DNA of 47,392 nt from a virus: IMG/VR virus record IMGVR_UViG_3300037042_003620, positions 1-47,392 of that record; one strand, 5' to 3'. Numbering within the stretch: position 1 is the stretch's first letter; each line of letters opens with the position of its first letter. The position numbers and the translations under genes are program-made. The notes under the pieces were generated by a model. That model had not been told where the DNA came from, searched no databases, and saw only the letters and a program-made list of their open reading frames with translations. This document shows, in pieces, positions 40,727 through 46,834 of this stretch.

Positions 40727-41175
40727 TCGATTGTCACTTGTTGGAAGAATCGGGAGGCTGAACCGGAGTCGCTGTAAGTGCTACCCCCTAAGAAACCGCC
40801 ACCTCCAAAAGAACCCCCGCCATATTGCCGATTCTCAATGGCATAGACTTCGGCACCGTAGTTTTTCTTCCATCCATTTCCCGCTTCAGGGAAAATGGCG
40901 ATTACTTCGTCGCTTCCGTCGTGGACGAGATTTGCGGGCCAACGACCTTTGCTGCAATCCCAACCAGCAGGCAAATCTCGTACTGCACCGTATGTAAAAC
41001 GGCTACGATTGAGCCGATCAGGTAAACCACCGCTTCTCGCACTCAACTTGTCTGGATCTTCATCGGAAGACAAACTAACCCTGCATTGGTCGATGTTCAA
41101 TGCCCCGCAGCCGTGCTGCAAGGCATTAGCCGCGACCGTTCCGACCAAAGGCTTTCGCAGGACGTGGACGATCAC
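40723..41175 (-). CDS. Methyltransferase specificity cassette F
   Basis: 150 residues, GTG start. Variable part 1 (SLSSDEDPDKLSARSGGL ... GAVRDLPAGWDCSKG) is shared with cassette C apart from a short inner stretch; part 2 (EAGNGWKKNYGAEVYAIE then a Gly-rich run) is unique. Ends SGSASRFFQQVTIE. The likely donor or relative of the first half of mosaic cassette C. Confidence 0.65.
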   Translation of the reverse strand: MIVHVLRKPLVGTVAANALQHGCGALNIDQCRVSLSSDEDPDKLSARSGGLPDRLNRSRFTYGAVRDLPAGWDCSKGRWPANLVHDGSDEVIAIFPEAGNGWKKNYGAEVYAIENRQYGGGSFGGGGFLGGSTYSDSGSASRFFQQVTIE

Positions 41176-41780
41176 TTGATTGCCACTTGTTGAAAGAATC
41201 GGGAGGCACCGCCTGAATCGCCAAGACCGCCAGCATTTGCGGCATTACGGTCTAACGCATACTTGCCGTATGCGAGTCTTCCTAGTGCTCCCCGAGACTT
41301 TTCCCCTGCCCCACCCGTAGACGTAGTAACACCGCTTTGACGATCTAGGGCGAGTATCGGGCAATCCTCGTGGCAGGCCCAATCGGACACCGTTTCGTTT
41401 TTTAGGCTGATTTCTTGCAGATTATTTTGTCCGGCGTGTCCTGAAGTAGATATGCCGCCTTTTGATCTTGCCCGTGGCGAGTGACCGTTTGATTTCACGG
41501 TCTTACTTCCTACGTTGAGGCATTCGGGCAAGTGCTTTAGTACGAAATTCGCAGGCCAGCGACCTGCGGGCTGCTTGAATGAGATACCAGCGTCACGCTT
41601 ATATCTCCAATTCTCAGAACCATCGTGACGTTCGGAGCCGTTTTCTGCGTAAGCCCCACCATTTAGATTGTCCGACGTGACGATCCTGCATTGGTCGATG
41701 TTCAACGCCCCGCAGCCGTGCTGCAAGGCGTTAGCCGCGACCGTGCCGATCAGCGGCTTTCGCAGGACGTGGACGATCAT
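41172..41780 (-). CDS. Methyltransferase specificity cassette G (long type)
   Basis: 202 residues from the ATG at 41780. First cassette of the array and the longest. The central block reads GRWPANFVLKHLPEC instead of GRWPANLVHDG and is followed by VSDWACHEDCPILALDRQSG and GGASRFFQQVAIK. Intact methyltransferases occur in both flavours (VHDGSDEV and VLxHxPxC / LDxQSG), so this cassette represents a second recognition-domain lineage in the same array. The Cys/His set (CHEDC) may bind a metal. It starts one base after the previous gene's stop. Confidence 0.65.
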   Translation of the reverse strand: MIVHVLRKPLIGTVAANALQHGCGALNIDQCRIVTSDNLNGGAYAENGSERHDGSENWRYKRDAGISFKQPAGRWPANFVLKHLPECLNVGSKTVKSNGHSPRARSKGGISTSGHAGQNNLQEISLKNETVSDWACHEDCPILALDRQSGVTTSTGGAGEKSRGALGRLAYGKYALDRNAANAGGLGDSGGASRFFQQVAIK

Positions 41781-41781
41781 C

Positions 41782-42321
41782 TCACTTGCCCTTGCGCCGT
41801 ACCGTAGCCTCGCCCTTCCGCAACTTGATGAGCAACGCCTTCGTTTCGTCATTCAGGGCCATATTGCCCGTCAACGTCGCAGCACCCGTGTCCTTGTCGA
41901 TCAATCGAGAAGTCAGGCCGATTGCCTTGGGCATGATCGACTTGACCAACTTGGGGTCCATGTGCCGAATGGCGATGTCCCAAATCATGTCGAGGTACAC
42001 GCCCGCCGCGATTTGCAAGGGCTGACCGTTATACTCGGCAGACTGACGCTCTTTGTAGAGCAATCGACCGTCCTCAGTACGCAGTTCTAGGTCGAAATGC
42101 GTAACGGGCATCGGCACTTCAGGACGGTCGAACTCAAGCCGGAAAGCGACGCTCACCCGCAAGTCGCCAAAGGTCACGCGGGGACGATTGACGTGCCCCC
42201 AACCGACGATGTTGACTCTTAGGGAACCAGACTCGATCAGGCGGGCGATAACCTCCTGCTCGACTTCCGACATCGGCGTATATAGGCTCTTGTTATTGCC
42301 GCCGCCGAACGCATTTGCCAT
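41782..42321 (-). CDS. Hypothetical protein
   Basis: 179 residues from the ATG at 42321 (GGGGTG 6 bases upstream). A beta-rich centre (RPRVTFGDLRVSVAFRLEF, HFDLELRTEDGRLLY) and a helical second half (IWDIAIRHMDPKLVKSIM) ending in a very basic VRRKGK tail. It stops one base before methyltransferase cassette G and so is co-transcribed with the array. No family recognised. Confidence 0.55.
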   Translation of the reverse strand: MANAFGGGNNKSLYTPMSEVEQEVIARLIESGSLRVNIVGWGHVNRPRVTFGDLRVSVAFRLEFDRPEVPMPVTHFDLELRTEDGRLLYKERQSAEYNGQPLQIAAGVYLDMIWDIAIRHMDPKLVKSIMPKAIGLTSRLIDKDTGAATLTGNMALNDETKALLIKLRKGEATVRRKGK

Positions 42322-42344
42322 GTAGGGCACCCCGCTGAAAAGCG

Positions 42345-42785
42345 TTATTCAGCGAACCTTACCCCACAAGCCCTAATGCGGTCCCCCTTGCCGATGGCCT
42401 CATAGAACAGCACGTCGTCACCTATCACGGGCACTCGTTGGTCCGCGATATCGGCACGGTGCAGGAAGCAAACGCGGGCTTGCTCGTCCTCGATAAAGCC
42501 CCAACCTGTCCGAATGTCGAAAGACCGGATGCGGCCCAAGACCTCGACGGGCTGCGAAACACGACGCACCATCGAGGCTTTCGGGCTTTGCCCTTCTTCG
42601 ATGGTGTCCGAACGCAGCATGATTTCAACAGGTTCGCCGGGCAGAGGCGGGGCTTTGTCCTCCGCATTTAGCCGAACGAAAACCGACACATGGAAAAACA
42701 CACGCTCACGCCCGTCCCGAGACTTGCAGAAGCCGAAGAATCGAATGGGGTCGTAAATATCTACGACCATGACGGGTGCGGGCAT
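42345..42785 (-). CDS. Tandem cold-shock-domain protein
   Basis: 146 residues. The second half (VLGRIRSFDIRTGWGFIED, RVCFLHRADI, then GDDVLFYEAIGKGDR) is a clear cold-shock OB-fold with the RNP1-like GWGFI strand. The first half (VDIYDPIRFFGFCKS, VFFHVSVF) is a diverged second copy. Such proteins bind single-stranded RNA or DNA and melt RNA structure. May act as an RNA chaperone during late expression. Confidence 0.7.
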   Translation of the reverse strand: MPAPVMVVDIYDPIRFFGFCKSRDGRERVFFHVSVFVRLNAEDKAPPLPGEPVEIMLRSDTIEEGQSPKASMVRRVSQPVEVLGRIRSFDIRTGWGFIEDEQARVCFLHRADIADQRVPVIGDDVLFYEAIGKGDRIRACGVRFAE

Positions 42786-42793
42786 TGTTAATA

Positions 42794-43147
42794 TCAGATT
42801 CCAATCGAAGCCGCGATTTTGTTGACCAACTCGGATTTCTTCGCCGAGGCGTCCAAGTCCAGACCAATCTCAGTACCAAACTTGACGAGTTCAGCCTTGG
42901 TCTTGGTGTTCAACATTTCGCGGGTCAGTTCGATAGCAGGGGCTTCTTCCGGCTCGGGCTCAGGAGCGACCACCGCAGGCTCAGGCTCAGGGAGGGCCAC
43001 CACGGGTTCGGGGGCGACGACCACCACAGGCTCAGGCTCGGGGGCGGGAACAACCGGAGCCGCAACCGGAGCGGGTTGCGCTTGGACGGGCTGACGCTGC
43101 CGGAGTTTGTTGATCGGGCGCATGGTCAAAATAGCAAGGCGGGACAT
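42794..43147 (-). CDS. Pro/Glu-linker protein with HeH/Rho-N-like domain
   Basis: 117 residues. A basic N-terminus (MRPINKLRQRQPV) is followed by a low-complexity Pro-Glu-Val stretch (PEPEPVVVVAPEPVV, residues 35-70) and a helical C-terminal domain (LNTKTKAELVKFGTEIGL, then KKSELVNKI) of the HeH / SAP / Rho-N type, common on small phage head proteins and able to bind DNA or protein. A similar tail ends the product of 43633-44145. Confidence 0.55.
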   Translation of the reverse strand: MSRLAILTMRPINKLRQRQPVQAQPAPVAAPVVPAPEPEPVVVVAPEPVVALPEPEPAVVAPEPEPEEAPAIELTREMLNTKTKAELVKFGTEIGLDLDASAKKSELVNKIAASIGI

Positions 43148-43157
43148 AGCAGTTCTC

Positions 43158-43529
43158 CTAAGCAGGCTTGGGCACGTTCAGATGAATGCCCTTGGTGACC
43201 TGATTGCGTTGAATCCTGTCACCGTAAGTGGTGCTCTCTTCAAGAATCCAACGGACTTGGGGATTGTTGATCACAAGGGCTTCGAGGCGCGCTTGCGAAA
43301 CAGGGTCCATCATCGGAAAGAGGATATTGAAATCCCGTCGCGCGATCAGACTACGCCGTAGCGCGTACAGGATAAACTCGTCCTCAAGCACCGCAGGGTG
43401 CGAGGGGTCTTTAACGATCACCCTGCGTCCATCGGGCAAAACCTCGATGGTCGAAGGCGCACCGTAAAGCGAGTTCTGCGTGCCGTTATTGAACGACCAA
43501 TAACCGTAAGGGCTAGGTGTGCGTGCCAT
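43158..43529 (-). CDS. Hypothetical protein
   Basis: 123 residues from the ATG at 43529; a GTG at 43547 would add six residues, and neither start has a clear ribosome site. TPSPYGYWSFNNGTQNSLYG opens the protein, then strands (STIEVLPDGRRVIVKD) and helices (EFILYALRRSLIARRDF). It comes directly after the only clear terminator, so it must have its own promoter; GGGCTATTGT on the minus strand is a weak candidate. Confidence 0.55.
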   Translation of the reverse strand: MARTPSPYGYWSFNNGTQNSLYGAPSTIEVLPDGRRVIVKDPSHPAVLEDEFILYALRRSLIARRDFNILFPMMDPVSQARLEALVINNPQVRWILEESTTYGDRIQRNQVTKGIHLNVPKPA

Positions 43530-43550
43530 CGTGCAAAAGCGGCACAATAG

Positions 43551-43594
43551 CCCAAAAAACGAAAAAGCCCGTAGGGGGTTATCCTACGGGCTTT
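43551..43594 (-). terminator. Rho-independent terminator
   Basis: A perfect 12-bp stem (AAAGCCCGTAGG / CCTACGGGCTTT, 7-base loop) followed on the minus strand by TTTTTCGTTTTTT. It ends the transcript of 43633-44145 and isolates that gene from the genes downstream. Confidence 0.9.
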
Positions 43595-43632
43595 GCCTTA
43601 CCGCGAGGTAAAGTTAGGCTTTTGCGGGCAGA

Positions 43633-44145
43633 TTAGACGTACTGCGACGAACCGTTCGAACCCTGCTGCGCGAGGCGGGCGATGATCAGCCCCTTCTTGC
43701 GCCCGAGGTCCGAAATGTCGATGCCGAGTTCAGCGGCCTTCTTGCGGAGGTCGTCGAGCGACGGACCCTTCGCGTTGTCGTCAGCCGCCGCGTCCGTCGA
43801 AGCCGTGGCGTCGGTCGAAACCGCCGCAACCGCCGACGCCTTGCGACGGCCACCACGCCCGCGATTGCCCGTGTTGACCGTGGCAAACAACTCGCCGCCG
43901 TCCACGGTGATCGATCCGGACTTCGCGCCGCGCACGGTATCGACCACCGCGTCACCCGCGATCTTGACGAGAGGGTGCGCCAACGCCGCAGTCGCCGACG
44001 CCGCAATCACCGTGTAAGCGTCGAGCAACGCACCGAGGGTGCTGATCGGCGCACCGTTGAAGGACAAGCCCTCGATGGCGGGGACCGTCAGATCACGAAG
44101 GGCAGAGGAAATCTCGGAAGGAACAGAAACACGCTTCGTAGCCAT
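43633..44145 (-). CDS. Small structural-type protein with HeH-like C-terminus
   Basis: 170 residues, GGGAG before the ATG. The N-terminal 90 residues are Ala-rich helical (LLDAYTVIAASATAALAHP), followed by strands (SGSITVDGGELFATVNT), a basic Gly/Arg stretch (RGRGGRRKAS), an Ala/Thr/Asp linker and a C-terminal SLDDLRKKAAELGIDISDL helix pair of the HeH/Rho-N type. With its own upstream region and a strong terminator, it is probably an abundant late protein such as a head decoration or DNA-binding virion protein. Confidence 0.55.
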   Translation of the reverse strand: MATKRVSVPSEISSALRDLTVPAIEGLSFNGAPISTLGALLDAYTVIAASATAALAHPLVKIAGDAVVDTVRGAKSGSITVDGGELFATVNTGNRGRGGRRKASAVAAVSTDATASTDAAADDNAKGPSLDDLRKKAAELGIDISDLGRKKGLIIARLAQQGSNGSSQYV

Positions 44146-44255
44146 AGTAGTTAGACTCCCAAAGTTGGTTGATACTATCCGACCCTTTTCGTGGGCGGCT
44201 GAAAATCAAGATAAGCAGGAAGTTTGGACTTGTAAAGAAGTTTGGTGAAAAAAGT
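44146..44255 (-). promoter_or_regulatory. Possible late promoter region
   Basis: 110 bases ahead of 43633-44145 without an ORF. The minus strand has GGTCGGATAGTATCAACC about 30 bases before the ATG; TAGTATC also occurs in the gap before the sigma-like gene. AT-rich runs lie upstream. A late promoter is plausible but no repeated -35 part could be aligned. Confidence 0.3.
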
Positions 44256-44474
44256 TTAGAGCCGCTTCGCTTTTTCGTTCAAGCCCTTTGTGCGAGGCAC
44301 TTCGGGCGCATCTTGTTCTACTCCATACGAATCCCGAACAGGCGGGAAAAGGGAACCGTCGCCCATGTCCTCTTGGCTGCGGTGTCCGTACTCGATGGAC
44401 CCTTCTTCCCAACCATTCGTGCCGCGCTCGCCTTCCAACCAGCGGGCCACGATTCGGCGTGCAGAAGGGCGCAT
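44256..44474 (-). CDS. Hypothetical protein
   Basis: 72 residues from the ATG at 44474, fused to the previous stop as TAATG. MRPSARRIVARWLEGERG starts with a basic helix; the rest is polar (EEGSIEYGHRSQEDMGDGS) and ends KGLNEKAKRL. An in-frame start further upstream would conflict with the gene before it. Function unknown. Confidence 0.45.
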   Translation of the reverse strand: MRPSARRIVARWLEGERGTNGWEEGSIEYGHRSQEDMGDGSLFPPVRDSYGVEQDAPEVPRTKGLNEKAKRL

Positions 44475-44653
44475 TAGAAACCGTTGCTCGCAATGAACAA
44501 CCGCGTCGAGCCCCCCGTCGGCGGGCAGCACATATTAGGCTGCTTCGCACCCGTCGCAGCGTTGCTCAACGACATTTTCAAAACCACGTTGCCGCGCTGA
44601 AAACGATTGATAGGAGGGGAAGGGTAAAGGGAAGAAGTCGTTGACCGCGCCAT
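44474..44653 (-). CDS. Small hypothetical protein (59 residues)
   Basis: Begins MARSTTSSLYPSPPINRFQ and ends RLFIASNGF, with CCPP in the middle. GGAG lies 7 bases before the ATG, one of the better ribosome sites nearby, and the stop is shared with the next start (TAATG). This pairing makes both genes credible. It resembles no family I know; a small virion or assembly protein is possible given the low charge and many Ser, Pro and Asn. Confidence 0.5.
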   Translation of the reverse strand: MARSTTSSLYPSPPINRFQRGNVVLKMSLSNAATGAKQPNMCCPPTGGSTRLFIASNGF

Positions 44654-44705
44654 GGGGCTACTCCACGCTAGGGTTGCAAACCTAGCCGCAGGATAGCCGC
44701 ATTAT
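44654..44705 (-). promoter_or_regulatory. Hairpin and shared intergenic motif
   Basis: Contains GCTAGG / CCTAGC as a 6-bp inverted repeat with an 8-base loop, and at 44681-44701 the sequence TGCGGCTATCC then TGCGGCTAGG on the minus strand, nearly the same as at 13917-13938. It lies between an early-promoter gene and a late-type gene, so a terminator or a late promoter is expected here. Confidence 0.4.
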
Positions 44706-45119
44706 TTAGTAGTCGTAGCGGTCGTCGTACCGATCGTCGATGTCGTATCGACCCTGCGCGTCGTAGTCGTCGTCTGCCTCGCGGCAGTCTTTGATGAACT
44801 TTTCGCCGAGGCTTTCGGCCTCGTCCTTGGTCAAATCAATCGGATACCACAAGCCGTTCGAGCGACGGAAGTACGCACCATACGCCTTCGCCGACTCCCC
44901 CCACGAGGGGTCGTCCCGCCCGCCGTTCTGGGCGGGCTCGTACTCGATGTCATATGAGATCGTCAGTTCGTGGTCGTCCTCACCACGGTAGATGGTGCTC
45001 TCGTGCTGCCCCGGAGCGTTGAGCAACGGCGTAACGCGGTTGCCCGCGCAAAACTCGTTCAGAGCCTCAAGGCGGTTCTTGACCGCCCGCTTCTTGTCTG
45101 AGCACTTGTAAGAGTTCAT
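44706..45119 (-). CDS. Hypothetical protein, early (promoter P4)
   Basis: 137 residues starting MNSYKCSDKKRAVKNRLEAL. A helical basic start, a strand region (DDHELTISYDIEYEP), a Tyr/Trp-rich centre (GAYFRRSNGLWYPIDL) and a striking Asp/Tyr/Arg tail (DIDDRYDDRYDY). Lies directly behind promoter P4 on the minus strand. Function unknown; an early host-interaction protein by position. Confidence 0.6.
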   Translation of the reverse strand: MNSYKCSDKKRAVKNRLEALNEFCAGNRVTPLLNAPGQHESTIYRGEDDHELTISYDIEYEPAQNGGRDDPSWGESAKAYGAYFRRSNGLWYPIDLTKDEAESLGEKFIKDCREADDDYDAQGRYDIDDRYDDRYDY

Positions 45120-45145
45120 GCTCGTTGCTCCAGATCAGGTTGGGG

Positions 45146-45192
45146 TTACACCATCCAAACGGACGGGCACCGCTTGGAAAACCGAAAATCGG
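45146..45192 (-). promoter_or_regulatory. Phage early promoter P4
   Basis: ATTTTCGGTTTT, 15 bases, CCGTTTGGATGGTGTAA on the minus strand, just before gene 44706-45119. The upstream box overlaps the end region of the next minus-strand gene. Confidence 0.75.
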
Positions 45193-45194
45193 CT

Positions 45195-45329
45195 TCAGTT
45201 CGCGCTGTCCTCGATGAAGATGCGGCGGGCATGACGAACCGCCCGATTCGCGGCGCGGCGCGCGGCCTTGTTACGAACGTAGCCAGCCTCACGGCGGGCG
45301 GTCGCAATCTTGTTGTCGCGGAACTTCAT
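45195..45329 (-). CDS. Very small Arg/Ala-rich protein (44 residues)
   Basis: From the ATG at 45329 with AGGAG 6 bases upstream, right after promoter P5. MKFRDNKIATARREAGYVR continues as KAARRAANRAVRHARR. Such strongly basic helical peptides usually bind nucleic acid or polymerase. The dedicated promoter and ribosome site make it credible despite its size. Confidence 0.6.
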   Translation of the reverse strand: MKFRDNKIATARREAGYVRNKAARRAANRAVRHARRIFIEDSAN

Positions 45330-45351
45330 GTTTCGCTCCTGTTGGTGTCGG

Positions 45352-45399
45352 TTACACCATCCAAACGGTTGACTAGGGCTAGAAAAACCGAAAATCGAC
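45352..45399 (-). promoter_or_regulatory. Phage early promoter P5
   Basis: ATTTTCGGTTTT, 15 bases, CCGTTTGGATGGTGTAA on the minus strand, leading to the 44-residue gene. Back to back with P6, sharing ATCGACGTCAC in the middle, the same arrangement as P1/P2. Confidence 0.8.
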
Positions 45400-45448
45400 G
45401 TCACTTTTTCGGTTTTTTCGGGGCGGGCTAACCGTTTGGATGGTGTAA
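45400..45448 (+). promoter_or_regulatory. Phage early promoter P6
   Basis: CTTTTTCGGTTTT, 15 bases, CCGTTTGGATGGTGTAA on the plus strand, 24 bases before gene 45472-45783. Spacer bases equal those of P1, so these two promoters are recent duplicates. Confidence 0.8.
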
Positions 45449-45471
45449 CCGACAACATCAAGGAGTCCAAC

Positions 45472-45783
45472 ATGGCTACCGTGGTTCTCTTTCGGGGTCG
45501 CAACACTTCGGGAATCTTGTCGGACGCACGTCGCCTCGGCGTCGTGGCCGACGATGATCGCGTCGTCGTCATTTGCCGCGAGAATGACGCCCTCGCGGAA
45601 GAGGGGGACGTCACGGTTCCCCCAATGCCGAAGCCCGACGATCAGTTGATCGTCGTTGCAAACGGTGGGACGACGGCTCAGGCCGCGCCCTACCTGTTTG
45701 CCCTCGGCGGGGCGACGGGGTGCGTAAGGGTGGTTGATCTTCAACGCGACGGGGTAGCCGTCCTGATCGAGAGGTTGGCATGA
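45472..45783 (+). CDS. Hypothetical protein, early (promoter P6)
   Basis: 103 residues from the ATG at 45472 with AAGGAG 6 bases upstream. Alternating strands and helices (ATVVLFRGRNTSGILSD, DDRVVVICREND, DQLIVVANGG, CVRVVDLQRDGVAVL) suggest a small Rossmann-like alpha/beta fold. First gene of a four- to five-gene plus-strand run. Function unknown. Confidence 0.6.
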   Translation: MATVVLFRGRNTSGILSDARRLGVVADDDRVVVICRENDALAEEGDVTVPPMPKPDDQLIVVANGGTTAQAAPYLFALGGATGCVRVVDLQRDGVAVLIERLA

Positions 45784-45977
45784 AGTCCAAGTACGTCACG
45801 AACGGCAAGACCTACTACATAGAGACGTACAACGTCGGGCAATCGTTCGGCACGAGTGCCCGTGTTCGTCGCGGGTCGTGGTCGCAAACCACCGACCAAA
45901 CCTATCCACTCGGGATGCACCATGCAGCCGCGTCAGCGGCAGAACGCTTGGCCGACAAGCGTGAGGGGGTTTTGTGA
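45780..45977 (+). CDS. Hypothetical protein
   Basis: 65 residues, start in an ATGA overlap. MKSKYVTNGKTYYIETYNV is strand-rich and basic; the end HHAAASAAERLADKREG is helical. Function unknown. Confidence 0.55.
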   Translation: MKSKYVTNGKTYYIETYNVGQSFGTSARVRRGSWSQTTDQTYPLGMHHAAASAAERLADKREGVL

Positions 45978-46321
45978 GCGTAACATTCTTCACTCAGGCC
46001 GATGACGCGCCCGAAGCGAACTTCTCGAACACGAACGCTCGCGGGCTGCTCGGGCTGCTCGGCATCGACCCCGAAAACGACAACGGCCTTTGCGGTGAAA
46101 TCCCCCACGGCCAGATCGCCAACGTGCGCCGTGAGATCACTCGCGCCCGCAACGGCAATAGGTCGCAAGCGGTCATGCCCGCAACCGTGTCGCGCGAAGC
46201 CAACGGCCCGATCCTGATCGAATGCGGATCGACGGACGAACAAGTGCTCCGCAGGCTGGAACAACTAGATATGGTGCTGGAACACGCCCAAAGGAACGGA
46301 AACGCCGTTCATTGGGGATAG
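45974..46321 (+). CDS. Hypothetical protein
   Basis: 115 residues from a GTG in a GTGA overlap. Contains NTNARGLLGLLGIDPENDN and a helical end (DEQVLRRLEQLDMVLEHAQ). No family recognised. Confidence 0.55.
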   Translation: MSVTFFTQADDAPEANFSNTNARGLLGLLGIDPENDNGLCGEIPHGQIANVRREITRARNGNRSQAVMPATVSREANGPILIECGSTDEQVLRRLEQLDMVLEHAQRNGNAVHWG

Positions 46322-46346
46322 TGCCGCTATCCAAGTGCTAAGGCAC
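46322..46346 (+). promoter_or_regulatory. Hairpin and shared motif before 46348
   Basis: GTGCC at 46321 pairs with GGCAC ending at 46346, enclosing the AAGG ribosome site of the next gene. The sequence TGCCGCTATCC then CTAAGG is related to the motif at 13917 and 44681. Translational control or a promoter is possible. Confidence 0.35.
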
Positions 46347-46347
46347 C

Positions 46348-46557
46348 GTGGACCCACTAGTAAACTTGCAAAAGGGCGAGGAAATCATCGCCTATGTGTT
46401 GTTCCCCGACATCGGCCAACGTAAATGGCACGTTTGCTACTTCATGGGGTTCTTAGGGCGCACGAATCTCGCACAGATTCGCGTCATAGTGGAAAATAGA
46501 ACACATTACCTAACCATTAGGCGGGAATGTATCCGCAAAATGAGGCTCGTTCGATGA
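46348..46557 (+). CDS. Hypothetical protein
   Basis: 69 residues from a GTG start. Strand-rich and basic (EEIIAYVLFPDIGQRKWHV, RVIVENRTHYLTIRRE). Its end overlaps the next start (ATGA). Function unknown. Confidence 0.5.
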   Translation: MDPLVNLQKGEEIIAYVLFPDIGQRKWHVCYFMGFLGRTNLAQIRVIVENRTHYLTIRRECIRKMRLVR

Positions 46558-46832
46558 GCGACGACGATCCGTTCGGCATTCTGGAACTCTTGAGGCCGAA
46601 GCCCGCGACTAAGCCTCGGACCGACTATATCTATGGTCAGGCTAAGGTCGCAGACGAAGCAATCTTAGAGGGGAACACGCGCATCGGCGGGTTCGCCAAA
46701 GTTTACGGCGGGCACTTCAAGGGCGAAGCCCGAATCGGCGGGTTCGCCAAAATCTACGGCGGCGTATGGGATGGCACCGAAGGCATCATCGTCAGCGGGT
46801 CTTGGGATGGACCCCATCGACCTCGCCTTTAG
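46554..46832 (+). CDS. Small repeat protein, likely left-handed beta-helix
   Basis: 92 residues from the ATG at 46554. Two copies of RIGGFAKVYGGHFKGEA / RIGGFAKIYGGVWDG, preceded by YIYGQAKVADEAILEGN, have the hexapeptide-like spacing of left-handed parallel beta-helices such as those in trimeric acetyltransferases or bactofilin-type proteins. Too short for a full enzyme; a small trimeric binding protein is more likely. Confidence 0.5.
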   Translation: MSDDDPFGILELLRPKPATKPRTDYIYGQAKVADEAILEGNTRIGGFAKVYGGHFKGEARIGGFAKIYGGVWDGTEGIIVSGSWDGPHRPRL

Positions 46833-46834
46833 AA

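Noticed and set aside
35538-41780. The conserved/variable pattern of the cassettes as a diversity-generating retroelement or a CRISPR-like array
   Set aside because: No reverse transcriptase, template repeat or adenine-only variation is visible in the window, and units are 320-610 bp coding genes with protein-level homology, so recombination of cassettes explains it better.
44288-44644. Plus-strand open frame of 118 codons
   Set aside because: Antisense to the coupled genes at 44256-44653, no ribosome site, Arg-rich shadow composition.
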